Shown piece after piece: positions 15,848-24,786 of a stretch of DNA of 64,000 nucleotides. The notes under the pieces were generated by a model, which was not told where the DNA came from, made no database searches, and saw only the letters and a program-made list of their open reading frames with translations. Positions within the stretch are counted from its first letter, which is position 1. Each line of letters opens with the position of its first letter. Location: contig NZ_CP013481.2 of NCBI RefSeq assembly GCF_001465595.2, forward strand, positions 1,302,001 to 1,366,000. The letters run 5' to 3'. The stretch is from Pandoraea apista (GTDB lineage Bacteria; Pseudomonadota; Gammaproteobacteria; Burkholderiales; Burkholderiaceae). A program made the position numbers and the translations under genes.

Positions 15848-16768
15848 TCAGTAAATCTCCGGCACGATCATTTCATCCGCCACCGGGTGACGAATGTAAT
15901 CCTCGCTGCGCGCACGCTCGGGCAGTACGACGGGCGAGCGCTCTACGTCGTGATACGGCACTTGCGCCAGCAGGTGATGAATGCAATTCAGCCGCGCGCG
16001 TTTTTTGTCGTCTGCCTGCACAATCCACCACGGCGCTTCCGGAATGTGGGTGCGCTCGAGCATCACTTCCTTGGCGTGCGTATAGCTCTCCCAGCGACGA
16101 CGGCTTTCCAGATCCATCGGGCTGAGCTTCCACTGCTTGAGCGGGTCCTGAATGCGAGCGAGGAAGCGCGCCTCCTGCTCTTCGTCGGAGATCGAGAACC
16201 AGTACTTGACGATCTGGATACCGCTGCGCACGAGCATCTTCTCGAACTCGGGCACCGAGCGGAAGAACTCTTCGTATTCGCCTTCCGTGCAGAAGCCCAT
16301 CACGTGTTCCACGCCTGCGCGGTTGTACCAGCTACGGTCGAACAGCACGATTTCGCCGGCGGCGGGCAGGTGCTGGACATAACGCTGGAAGTACCACTGC
16401 GTGCGCTCGCGATCGTTGGGGGCGGGCAGGGCTGCCACGCGGCACACACGAGGATTCAGGCGCTGTGTAATGCGCTTGATCGCACCGCCCTTGCCGGCGG
16501 CATCGCGACCTTCGAAGATCACCACGAGCCGATGACGGCTGCGCATGACCCAATCCTGCAACTTGACGAGTTCGCCTTGCAGACGGAACAGTTCGCGGAA
16601 ATATTGCAGGCGATCGCTGCGTGCCGCGTCGGTCAGATCGTTGAGGCCGGGCAGACGAAGGTCGTCGATCTCCATCTCGATCTCTTCGTCGTAGCTGTCG
16701 ATCAGATCATCTTGGAGGCGACGCGCTAGCGAGGCGTCGTGGTCGGCGTCGGAATCGAATTGGGTCAT
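15848..16768 (-). CDS. ppk2: Polyphosphate kinase 2
   Basis: A 306-residue PPK2-family enzyme that moves phosphate between polyphosphate and nucleotides, mainly regenerating GTP or ATP from the diphosphates. It has the family Walker A loop GRDAAGKGG (87-95), the lid and Walker B region with FDRSWYNRAGVE (143-154), and the conserved RRRWESYTHAKEVML segment near residue 220. The length matches a single-domain PPK2 of class I. It stands alone, convergent with the kinase gene and divergent from the CorA-like channel gene. Confidence 0.95.
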   Translation of the reverse strand: MTQFDSDADHDASLARRLQDDLIDSYDEEIEMEIDDLRLPGLNDLTDAARSDRLQYFRELFRLQGELVKLQDWVMRSRHRLVVIFEGRDAAGKGGAIKRITQRLNPRVCRVAALPAPNDRERTQWYFQRYVQHLPAAGEIVLFDRSWYNRAGVEHVMGFCTEGEYEEFFRSVPEFEKMLVRSGIQIVKYWFSISDEEQEARFLARIQDPLKQWKLSPMDLESRRRWESYTHAKEVMLERTHIPEAPWWIVQADDKKRARLNCIHHLLAQVPYHDVERSPVVLPERARSEDYIRHPVADEMIVPEIY

Positions 16769-16993
16769 GGCGACGATCTCTTACGGGCCAGAAAACACAA
16801 AAGGCACCCTTGTATCCTGGGTGACGGCAGGCAGACGTTGCGCGATATCGCATGCAAGGTATGCCCGAGAATCCGTTCCGAGTATGCGACGATTTTATGA
16901 CACCCGCATGGCGTTGATGAACACGGTTCGGCCGGATTTGCCGTCGAAGCCCGCTGGGCGGGCGTGAGCGGCCTTGGCAGTGTGGGGTTTGAT

Positions 16994-17025
16994 TGTCACG
17001 AAAATGAAATGTGACATTGTCATGA
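16994..17025. promoter_or_regulatory. TGTCA-type repeats in the ppk2-channel intergenic region
   Basis: TGTCAC (16994-16999) and GTGACA (17011-17016) form an inverted repeat with 11 spacer bases, followed by TTGTCATG (17018-17025). The repeated TGTCA cores are reminiscent of a PhoB box, which would make sense next to ppk2, but the 7-4-7 spacing does not fit well. The rest of the 323-base gap (16769-17091) shows nothing I can name. Confidence 0.3.
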
Positions 17026-17091
17026 TGTCCGATCCCACCGCGCTGCGGTGCGGGTCAGGCCATTCCCCACGTTCGTTCAGACACAGCGCGC

Positions 17092-18108
17092 ATGTTCGCC
17101 GACCTAGTTCACAACGCTTATGGCTGCGATCAGGCTGGCCTGATCTACGGCTACCGCTTTACCGATGGCGCGCCGCCCGAACCGATCGATTCGGCCGAGG
17201 CGCTCGGGTGGCTGGCGCAAGGTGCGCGCGCGGAGGGCTTCCTCTGGCTGCACTTCAATTTCGCGCACGCCGCGTGCGAGAAGTGGCTGCAACAGCACCT
17301 GAGCCTGCCTCACGAATTCTACGAGAGCCTGAGCGAAGGTTCGCGTTCCACGCGCATTGAACATTCGGACGACTGGCTGCTTGCCGTGATCAACGACGTT
17401 ATTTTCGCCTTCGATATTGCGCAATCGGAGATCTCGACGCTACGTGTCGCCGCTAACGCCCGCCTGCTGGTGACCGGGCGCGTGAAGCCGCTGCGATCGA
17501 TCGACAAGCTGAGGGCGTCGGTCAAACGCGGCGAAGCCTTCCGCTCGCCGCTGGCGTTGCTCGTGCATTTGCTGCGCGATCAGGCGGATGTGCTTGAACG
17601 TATCGTGTGTGAGACGAGTCGTCGTGTGGATACCGTTGAAGATCGCTTGTTACAGCAACGTATCGAGAGCAATCGCGCAGATTTGGGCTCGTTGCGCCGG
17701 GTGCTGGTGCGATTGCAGCGGCTGCTGGCGCCCGAGCCCGCGGCGCTCTTTCGACTGCTGAGCCGCCCTCCGGTGTGGGGGCATGCCGAAGATGTGCAGG
17801 AGTTCCGTCAGGCGACGGAAGAGTTCGCGGTGGTGCTCAGCGACCTGTCTGCACTGCTGGAGCGGATAAAACTGCTGCAAGAAGAGATCGCGGCGATGGT
17901 CAGCGAGCGCACCGAGCGCACGATCTACACGCTCACGGTCGTGACCGTACTCGCCTTGCCCATCAATATCGTGGCAGGTTTTTTCGGCATGAACGTGGGG
18001 GGTATTCCGCTCTCGGATCATCCGCACGGCTTCTGGGTGCTGGTCGCCATTGTGGCGACCGGAACTGCCGCTGCCGGCGGGTGGGCGTTCCGGCGCCGCC
18101 CGGATTGA
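17092..18108 (+). CDS. CorA/ZntB-family divalent cation transporter
   Basis: A 338-residue member of the CorA superfamily. The large N-terminal cytoplasmic domain ends in a long helix (residues about 240-285), followed by two C-terminal membrane helices joined by the signature GMN (299-301, in FFGMNVGGIP). Residues after the motif (GGIPLSDHPHG) resemble ZntB more than CorA, so zinc or other divalent metal transport is likely. These proteins form funnel-shaped pentamers in the inner membrane. The ATG at 17092 gives a full-length N-terminal domain; no strong ribosome binding site is seen. Confidence 0.88.
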   Translation: MFADLVHNAYGCDQAGLIYGYRFTDGAPPEPIDSAEALGWLAQGARAEGFLWLHFNFAHAACEKWLQQHLSLPHEFYESLSEGSRSTRIEHSDDWLLAVINDVIFAFDIAQSEISTLRVAANARLLVTGRVKPLRSIDKLRASVKRGEAFRSPLALLVHLLRDQADVLERIVCETSRRVDTVEDRLLQQRIESNRADLGSLRRVLVRLQRLLAPEPAALFRLLSRPPVWGHAEDVQEFRQATEEFAVVLSDLSALLERIKLLQEEIAAMVSERTERTIYTLTVVTVLALPINIVAGFFGMNVGGIPLSDHPHGFWVLVAIVATGTAAAGGWAFRRRPD

Positions 18109-18122
18109 GTGACGCGAAGCGC

Positions 18123-18150
18123 GAGACGAGAGACGAGAGACGAGAGACGC
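18123..18150. repeat. Four tandem copies of a 7-bp unit
   Basis: GAGACGA is repeated three times without a gap, followed by a fourth copy with one change (GAGACGC), 14 bases after the channel gene stop. It lies between two convergent genes. It is a short simple repeat prone to slippage; no function is evident. Confidence 0.85.
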
Positions 18151-18228
18151 CGGCGGGGGCGCGGAATCCGGCGTCGATGCTGCCATAGCGCTCGACCGGC
18201 GCCTGCGCGAGCTCAACGCCGCAGGCCT

Positions 18229-19491
18229 TCAGCCGGGTATCCGATCCACTGCGGCCAGTACGTCCTCCGGGCGAATCTCCCGGGAGCATTCGAACGCCCG
18301 CGCGGTGCCCTTGTGCCGTGGACACCAGTGAAAGTCGTTGTGATCGTAGCGCAATGCCGGGTCGTGCCAGCAGCCGGTACAGACGTTGCGCGCAATCACG
18401 CGGTATGGTGTGGTGAACTCGTTGTGCGGCAGCGTAAAGCCCGAAATCAGCACCGTGGGGGTGCCCATCGTCCACGCCAGCCACGCCAAGCCGCTCGACA
18501 AGCCGATGAACGCGTTCGCGTGCATCAGCCAGCGTGCGCGTTCGGTCAGCGGCAGATTGCCCGTTGCATCGATCGCGCCCTGAGGAACCGATTGCCAGAA
18601 ATCGCCTTTGCCGTGCCGGGCCTTCTGATCGATGCACACCACCTGCACGCCGCGTTCGCGCAAACCGGCCACGACGGTATTCCATCCGTCGGGCCGGTTC
18701 CAATACTTGCATTGCGCCGTGCTCTGGACGGCGATACACACATACGGTTCGGCCATTGGCCGCGACACGTCCGGCAACGCCGTTTTTGCCGGTGCCTCGG
18801 CGTCGTCGACACCGAGAATGTGCGCGGCCGTACGATGCAACCCCGTCTCCCGGAAGTCGCGCGGTTGCTGGGTGAATCCGTGATCGTCGAAGAACAGGCC
18901 CACGTTGTACGTTGCGTAGTACTTGCGCCGCTCGACTTTGTCTTGCGCAACGAAGTCCACGCCGGGATACGCGTCGCGGAACAATGCCGCCACAGCAGGG
19001 GTGACCACGCAGGCCAGACGGCAAGCGTGGGTATCGGCGAACCGCAGGGCATAGGGCAGCCAGCCGAGCACGTCGCCCAGCGCCGCGACCGGGAATTGCA
19101 CGAGCACGTCCTGATCGCGCGCCTCGTAGCGATGCTCGAAGACCACCACGTCGTTCAGCCAGATCGTGATGCCATAGGGCACGAAGTACTTCACGGGGCT
19201 ACGCACAACCCCTGAGGACAGCGATACCTCGGCGAGCGTGGTGTCATCGCGCAAATCGCTGATGCGCACGCGCCACGGCAGCGGTTGACCGAAATCGGGA
19301 ATGACCACGCGTGCGCCGTCGTTGAAGTCAAAACGCAGGCCGGCGGGACCCACTTGCGTGGGCAACAGGGCGGGCGCCAGAAAGATCTGGTGTGGCGACG
19401 CGACAAACGGTGTCACCACCGGCGCGGGATCGGGCGATGTTGCGCCGGTCGTTGCGTCGGGTTGTGAGGGGGTAGAGACGGCATCGTTCAT
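18229..19491 (-). CDS. Autotransporter strand-loop-strand O-heptosyltransferase (TibC/Aah family)
   Basis: A 420-residue cytoplasmic glycosyltransferase of the BAHT family. These enzymes add heptose from ADP-heptose to serines of self-associating autotransporter adhesins. Supporting sequence: the motif STAQCKYWNRPDGW, the donor-site segment FIGLSSGLAWLAW, and four cysteines at 371, 374, 390 and 402 (CTGC ... WC ... EC), matching the Cys-coordinated iron centre known in TibC. The first 30 residues are Thr/Pro/Ala-rich and probably disordered. The ATG at 19491 has AAGGTG upstream; the longer frame to 19536 lacks this. No autotransporter gene lies beside it in this window. Confidence 0.85.
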   Translation of the reverse strand: MNDAVSTPSQPDATTGATSPDPAPVVTPFVASPHQIFLAPALLPTQVGPAGLRFDFNDGARVVIPDFGQPLPWRVRISDLRDDTTLAEVSLSSGVVRSPVKYFVPYGITIWLNDVVVFEHRYEARDQDVLVQFPVAALGDVLGWLPYALRFADTHACRLACVVTPAVAALFRDAYPGVDFVAQDKVERRKYYATYNVGLFFDDHGFTQQPRDFRETGLHRTAAHILGVDDAEAPAKTALPDVSRPMAEPYVCIAVQSTAQCKYWNRPDGWNTVVAGLRERGVQVVCIDQKARHGKGDFWQSVPQGAIDATGNLPLTERARWLMHANAFIGLSSGLAWLAWTMGTPTVLISGFTLPHNEFTTPYRVIARNVCTGCWHDPALRYDHNDFHWCPRHKGTARAFECSREIRPEDVLAAVDRIPG

Positions 19492-19622
19492 GCACGACAC
19501 CTTACGCCGGACGGCTCGCAGGCAATTGTGCGGCAAACGTGCCGAAAGGGGCCCAATTCACGAAATTGGCCGGTTTTGCCGTCATGATCCCTTTCGGAGC
19601 CTTTCTGCGGGAAGGAAAACGC

Positions 19623-20594
19623 TCAGGTCGTGCCGGTCATCGTCTGGTATTGCGCGCGCAGGGCCTGCGTGAAAAGCCGATGCGTCTCGCGCGGGTTCTC
19701 ACGACGCGTGAACATCGCCACGGGGGGCAGGGTCCAGGTCAGCGACCACGGCACGACGGCCACGCCCGCCACGCGCACCAGCTCCTCGGCAATGTCGGCG
19801 GGCAGCAGCGATACCGCGCGCTCGCTGCTCGCCAGCAATTCCCCGGTCAGGCGCGACGAGAAGCTCTCGACCACAGGCACCGGCGGCACCACGCCCGCAT
19901 GCAGGAAGAGGTCGGAGAGTTGATCGCGCATCGGCGTGTTGGGCGCACCCATGACCCAGTCAAGCTCGGCCAGTTGCGACCACACGGGAGCGCTGCGTCC
20001 GAGCCGGGCGGCCAGACGGCGGCTGGCCACCACCCGTGGCATCTGGTGATGCAGGACTTCGAACTGCACCTGCGAGAGATCAACGCTGGCGGCGGCGCGC
20101 CCGATCACGACGTCCAGCGTGTGATCGCGCAGTTGCGCCATGAGCGCTTCGCTAGTGCCTTCGTGCAGGGTGACAGTCAGCCGCTGGGGAATCTGGGCGA
20201 GGGTCTGCTGAATGGCGGCGGCGAGCGTCTTGCCGGAGATGTAGGGGATCACACCCACCTGAAGCCTTGCGGCGTGACCGGCCATCACCGCCTCGATGTC
20301 GCGGGTCAGATGGTCGAGATCGTGCACCATGGCTTGCGCCCGGGCCAGCACCACGGCGCCCAGCGGCGTTGGTGTCATGCCGCGCGGGGTGCGGTCGAAC
20401 AATGCGCCGCCCAGCATGCTTTCCAGCTCCGCGAGGGCGCTCGTGACCGCCGGCTGACTTGTCGCCATATGCTCGGCCACCCGAGTGAGCGAGCCGTGTT
20501 GCTGGATTTGCAGCAACAGCACGAGATGACGCATCTTGAGCCGGGTCGTCAGCCGCCGAACCGCTTCCCCCGTATCGAATGGCACCGCCCCCAT
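19623..20594 (-). CDS. LysR-family transcriptional regulator
   Basis: A 323-residue LysR-type regulator. The N-terminal helix-turn-helix lies at about residues 20-80 (LLLQIQQHGSLTRVAEHMATSQPAVTSALAELE), followed by the RTPRGMTPTPLG wing and a substrate-binding-like effector domain that opens with LQVGVIPYISG. It resembles regulators of the GbpR/CbpA-like subgroup, which often control sugar or aromatic acid use. It is divergent from maeB with a 196-base intergenic region, so it may control maeB, though the gene pairing alone does not prove this. Confidence 0.92.
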   Translation of the reverse strand: MGAVPFDTGEAVRRLTTRLKMRHLVLLLQIQQHGSLTRVAEHMATSQPAVTSALAELESMLGGALFDRTPRGMTPTPLGAVVLARAQAMVHDLDHLTRDIEAVMAGHAARLQVGVIPYISGKTLAAAIQQTLAQIPQRLTVTLHEGTSEALMAQLRDHTLDVVIGRAAASVDLSQVQFEVLHHQMPRVVASRRLAARLGRSAPVWSQLAELDWVMGAPNTPMRDQLSDLFLHAGVVPPVPVVESFSSRLTGELLASSERAVSLLPADIAEELVRVAGVAVVPWSLTWTLPPVAMFTRRENPRETHRLFTQALRAQYQTMTGTT

Positions 20595-20790
20595 CTGTCC
20601 TCAATCCCCCTGAAACCCCCGATGCTCGGGGCTTATACCGAAAATATGATGCCCCCATAGTAATTCAGAATCGCCCCCCGCTGGCGTCTGCCTAGAATGG
20701 CCTGACATCTGATGCGCCAGGGCGGCAACCGTCTTCGGAACGGTCCGCAGCGCCACGCAGAGCCGAGACATTCACCGAGGACGACACGCC

Positions 20791-23079
20791 ATGAGCAACA
20801 ACAACGATCACCAGGCCGCCCTGGAATATCACCAGTTCCCGACGCCGGGCAAGATCTCCGTGACGGCCAGCAAGCCGCTCGTCACCCAGCGCGATCTGGC
20901 GCTCGCCTACACCCCGGGCGTTGCGATCCCCTGTCAGGAAATTGCAGCCGATCCGGCGCAGTCGTTCAAGTACACGGCGCGGGGCAATCTGGTCGGCGTG
21001 ATCACGAATGGCTCGGCTGTGCTCGGTCTGGGCAATATCGGTGCGCTCGCGTCCAAGCCTGTCATGGAAGGCAAGGCCGTCCTGTTCAAGAAGTTCGCCG
21101 GGATCGATGTATTCGACATCGAAATCACCGAGAGCGACCCGGACAAGCTCGTTGAGATCATTGCCAGTCTCGAAGCCACGTTCGGCGGTATCAATCTGGA
21201 AGACATCAAGGCTCCCGAGTGTTTCACCGTCGAGCGCAAGCTGCGCGAACGGATGAAGATCCCTGTCTTCCACGATGACCAGCACGGCACTGCCATCACG
21301 GTCAGCGCCGCGTTCATCAACGGCCTGAAGGTGGTGGGAAAGGACATTCGCGACGTGAAGGTCGTGACCTCGGGCGCGGGCGCTGCCGCACTCGCCTGTC
21401 TGGACCTGATGGTCGATCTGGGACTGCCGGTCGAGAACATCTGGGCGACGGACATCGACGGCGTGGTGTACGAGGGCCGTGCCGTCGGCATGGATCCGGA
21501 CAAGGCCCGTTTCGCGCAGAAGACCGACAAGCGCACGCTGGCGGAAGTGATCGAGGGCGCCGACGTGTTCCTCGGCCTGTCTGCCGGCGGTGTGCTCAAG
21601 CCGGAGATGCTCAAGACGATGGCGGCGCGGCCGCTGATTCTGGCGCTCGCCAATCCGACGCCGGAAATCTTCCCGGAAGAAGCGCGTGCTGCCCGCGACG
21701 ACGTGGTGCTCGCGACGGGCCGTTCGGACTTCCCGAATCAGGTCAATAACGTGCTGTGCTTCCCGTACATCTTCCGTGGTGCGCTCGACGTGGGCGCCAC
21801 CACGATTACGCGCAGCATGGAGATCGCCGCCGTTCACGCGATTGCCGGTCTCGCTCAGGAAGAGCCGAACGACTCCGTGGCGAGCGCATACGGCGCTTAC
21901 GACCTGTCGTTCGGACCGGAATACCTGATTCCGAAGCCGTTCGACTCGCGCCTGATCGTACGCATCGCACCGGCGGTGGCGCGTGCTGCGATGGAAGACG
22001 GTGTGGCCACCCGCCCGATCGCCGACTTCGACGCATACGCCGAGCAATTGCAGCAGTTCGTGTACCACTCGGGCGCGTTCATGAAGCCCATCTTCTCGGC
22101 CGCCAAGCAATTGGTGCGCGACGGCGGCAAGGCCCGCATCGTGTTCGCGGAAGGTGAGGAAGAGCGCGTGCTGCGTGCCGTGCAGGTCATCGTCGACGAG
22201 AAGCTGGCTCGTCCGATTCTCGTGGGCCGCCCGGAAGTGCTGCTCGCCCGCATCGAAAAGTTTGGTCTGCGCCTGCGTCTGGGTGAAGACGTGGAAGTGA
22301 CCAACCCGTACTACGACGAGCGCTTCCATCAATACTGGACCAGCTACTGGGAACTGCGCTGCCGCGACGGCATCACGAAGGAAATGGCGCGTGTCGAGAT
22401 GCGCCGCCGTCTCACGCTGATTGGCGCGATGATGGTGCGTCTGGGCGATGCCGACGGCATGATCTGCGGCACGGTGGGCGCTTACCACGATCACCTGCGC
22501 TTCGTTGACGAAGTCATCGGCAAGCAACCGGGCGCGAACACCTATGCAGCGATGAACATTCTGCTGCTCGACAAGCGCACCGTGGCGCTGGTGGACACGC
22601 ACGTCAACGACGATCCGACGGCCGAGCAGATCGCCGAGTTCACGCTGGCGGCGGCCCGGCAGATGACGTGGCTGAACCTTAACCCGAAGGTCGCGCTGCT
22701 CTCGCGCTCGAACTTCGGTTCGGGCAGTGCGGCGTCGGGCACGAAGATGCGTCGCGTGCTGGAGATGGTCACGGCGCAAGCGCCGGAACTTGAGATCGAC
22801 GGCGAGATGCACGGCGACTGCGCGCTCGACGAAGGTCTGCGCAGCCGTATCCTGCCGCACTCGCGTCTGAAGGGCGCGGCCAACCTGCTGGTGTGCCCGA
22901 ATGTGGATTCGGGCAACATTGCCTTCAACCTGCTCAAGACGGGCGCGGGCAGCAATGTGGCGGTGGGGCCGTTCCTGCTGGGCGTGGGCGCACCGGTCAA
23001 CGTGCTGACGTCCAGCTCGACGGTGCGACGCATCATCAACATGACGGCCCTCACCGTCATCCAGGCCAATCGTGACTGA
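20791..23079 (+). CDS. maeB: NADP-dependent malic enzyme with C-terminal phosphotransacetylase-like domain
   Basis: A 762-residue MaeB that decarboxylates malate to pyruvate and makes NADPH. The malic enzyme half (residues 1-430) has AYTPGVAIPC, the metal-binding VFHDDQHGTAIT and a Rossmann loop VVTSGAGAAALACLD. The second half (about 440-760) is a phosphotransacetylase-like domain, seen at MICGTVGAYHDHLRFV and LNPKVALLSRSNFGSGSA, which in MaeB proteins is regulatory rather than catalytic. Length and order are normal. The ATG follows GAGGACGACACGCC. Its 3' end overlaps the convergent permease gene by 23 bases. Confidence 0.97.
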   Translation: MSNNNDHQAALEYHQFPTPGKISVTASKPLVTQRDLALAYTPGVAIPCQEIAADPAQSFKYTARGNLVGVITNGSAVLGLGNIGALASKPVMEGKAVLFKKFAGIDVFDIEITESDPDKLVEIIASLEATFGGINLEDIKAPECFTVERKLRERMKIPVFHDDQHGTAITVSAAFINGLKVVGKDIRDVKVVTSGAGAAALACLDLMVDLGLPVENIWATDIDGVVYEGRAVGMDPDKARFAQKTDKRTLAEVIEGADVFLGLSAGGVLKPEMLKTMAARPLILALANPTPEIFPEEARAARDDVVLATGRSDFPNQVNNVLCFPYIFRGALDVGATTITRSMEIAAVHAIAGLAQEEPNDSVASAYGAYDLSFGPEYLIPKPFDSRLIVRIAPAVARAAMEDGVATRPIADFDAYAEQLQQFVYHSGAFMKPIFSAAKQLVRDGGKARIVFAEGEEERVLRAVQVIVDEKLARPILVGRPEVLLARIEKFGLRLRLGEDVEVTNPYYDERFHQYWTSYWELRCRDGITKEMARVEMRRRLTLIGAMMVRLGDADGMICGTVGAYHDHLRFVDEVIGKQPGANTYAAMNILLLDKRTVALVDTHVNDDPTAEQIAEFTLAAARQMTWLNLNPKVALLSRSNFGSGSAASGTKMRRVLEMVTAQAPELEIDGEMHGDCALDEGLRSRILPHSRLKGAANLLVCPNVDSGNIAFNLLKTGAGSNVAVGPFLLGVGAPVNVLTSSSTVRRIINMTALTVIQANRD

Positions 23080-23947
23080 AATCCACGCGGCGCTCGCGCT
23101 CGGGTAACGTTCCCGGCGCGGGATGCCGGTCGTGGCGATTCAGCCGATTCCGCCGATTCAGGCGGCCGAGAACGCTGACAAGCCCCGGCAGGTTCGGCAG
23201 ACGCATCGACGCGATGCGCCGCCAGCCGCGCCGGGGCTTTTCCATGGTCGCCGTTTCCGTTGTGGCCTCCGGCCGCAACGGCTTGCCGAGCAGCGTTGTG
23301 CACAGCCATTCGAGCACGCTGCACATCGCGAAGTAGATCAGCGCGACGAACGCGAACACTTCGGCCGGATAGACCATCAGGCGGCTGTTGACCTGCGTGG
23401 CGACGAAAGAGAGTTCCGCCACGCCGACGATGTACGCAAGCGAGGTGTCCTTGACGAGCGATACCCATTGATTGATGAACGACGGCGTCATGATGCGCAG
23501 CGCCTGTGGCAGCACGATGTGACGCAACGTCTGCGCGCGCGTGAGTCCGAGCGACATCCCCGCTTGCCACTGTGCGGTGCCCACGCCGCGAATTCCCGCG
23601 TAGACCGTATGCGAGAGGTAGGCGCCGCCGATCAGCGCGAGCGCACAGGCCACGGTAGCGAGTCCGGGCACGTTCACGTTGAACAGAATCGGCAGCAGAA
23701 AGTACGTCCAGAAGATCAGCATCAGCACCGGAATGGCGCGGAAGAAGCCGATCGCGAAGGTGAATATCCAACGCGCCGGACCGCCGAGCATGGCGAGCGC
23801 GATGCCGCCCGCCAGTCCCAGCACACCGGAGGCCGCCGCGCTGATCGTGGCGAGCACGAGGGTGAGCGCGGCCCCCGAGAGCGGGCCGTCGGGAAAATCG
23901 CCCCAGAGCAGATAGGGCAGGTTGTCGAGTACGGCGGAGAAATGCAT
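23057..23947 (-). CDS. Polar amino acid ABC transporter permease (GltK-like)
   Basis: A 296-residue inner-membrane permease of the His/Glu/Gln class. The EAA-like loop is QWQAGMSLGLTRAQTLRHIVLPQALRIMTPSFINQ (around residue 130-165), with DTSLAYIVGVAEL after it. The transport domain ends by about residue 225. The last 70 residues are an Arg- and Pro-rich tail (LGRLNRRNRLNRHDRH) that is not typical of the family and runs 23 bases into the 3' end of maeB. It follows a second permease and a binding protein on the same strand, but no ATPase gene is found here. Confidence 0.9.
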   Translation of the reverse strand: MHFSAVLDNLPYLLWGDFPDGPLSGAALTLVLATISAAASGVLGLAGGIALAMLGGPARWIFTFAIGFFRAIPVLMLIFWTYFLLPILFNVNVPGLATVACALALIGGAYLSHTVYAGIRGVGTAQWQAGMSLGLTRAQTLRHIVLPQALRIMTPSFINQWVSLVKDTSLAYIVGVAELSFVATQVNSRLMVYPAEVFAFVALIYFAMCSVLEWLCTTLLGKPLRPEATTETATMEKPRRGWRRIASMRLPNLPGLVSVLGRLNRRNRLNRHDRHPAPGTLPERERRVDFSHDWPG

Positions 23948-23983
23948 GCGAGGCTTTCCGGGAGGAGTCTCTGTCGTTCGCCA

Positions 23984-24706
23984 TCAGCGCGATGGCGCCG
24001 TTGCGTGACGATGCGTGGTGGCGATGCTCACGGCCTCGATCAGCGCAATCGCACCGACGTAGAGCAGCGTGGCGATGCCGAACGCCTGAAACGTCTTGAA
24101 CGTTTCCGTTTCCACCTGCCGCGACGCATACGACAGTTCGGCCAGCCCGATGGCCATCGTGAGCGACGAGTTTTTCACCACATTCATGTACTGGCCGAAG
24201 AGCGGCGGCAGAGCGATGCGCACGGCCTGCGGGAGCACCACATGACGGAAGACGGCGAAGCGGCCAAGACCCAACGCGGCCGCGGCGTGTGTCTGCCCGG
24301 CAGGTACACCGCGCAGTCCGGCGCGAATTTCCTCGCCGATGAATGCGGTCGTGTAGATTGTGAGGCCGATGAAACCGGCGAGGGTCTCGAGCGTAGGCCA
24401 GCGAATATCGAACAGCACGAGATGCCAGCGATGGGGTTGCGAGAGCCACAGCACGGTGTCGGCCGGTAGCAGCGCTGCCACGCCGAAGTACCAGAAGAAC
24501 AACTGCACCAGCAGCGGCGTGTTGCGCATGAGCGCGACGAAGGCGGTGGCGGGGCGCGCAAGCAGCGCGTTACGCGAGGCGCGGGCGAGAGCCAGTCCGA
24601 AGCCGAGTGCCGTGGCGGCGGCGCTGACGGCCACCGCAAGGGCGAGCGTGACACCGAAGCCTTGCAGCAGCCAGCCGACATATTTCGGGGCGAGCCAGTC
24701 GATCAT
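23984..24706 (-). CDS. Polar amino acid ABC transporter permease (GltJ-like)
   Basis: A 240-residue permease of the glutamate/aspartate type. It has the EAA-like motif AAAALGLGRFAVFRHVVLPQAVRIALPPL and NSSLTMAIGLAELSY near residue 185, with five or so membrane helices. It pairs with the permease at 23057-23947, since these importers use two different permeases. The gap to the upstream binding protein gene is 80 bases and to the next permease 36 bases, so the three genes form one operon. Confidence 0.92.
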   Translation of the reverse strand: MIDWLAPKYVGWLLQGFGVTLALAVAVSAAATALGFGLALARASRNALLARPATAFVALMRNTPLLVQLFFWYFGVAALLPADTVLWLSQPHRWHLVLFDIRWPTLETLAGFIGLTIYTTAFIGEEIRAGLRGVPAGQTHAAAALGLGRFAVFRHVVLPQAVRIALPPLFGQYMNVVKNSSLTMAIGLAELSYASRQVETETFKTFQAFGIATLLYVGAIALIEAVSIATTHRHATAPSR

Positions 24707-24786
24707 GACGGGAATTCCAATGCAAAACGCCGGGTGCGCACGAGGCAGTGACCTCGTGCGCCCCGGCGAGGCCGACGGGGCAAGCG

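Noticed and set aside
18123..18150. Tandem repeat considered as a CRISPR remnant
   Set aside because: Units are 7 bp without spacers; no cas genes in the window.
22542..24449. 635-codon minus-strand frame across maeB and the permeases
   Set aside because: It is antisense to maeB and in another frame from the permeases; composition is Arg/His-rich noise.
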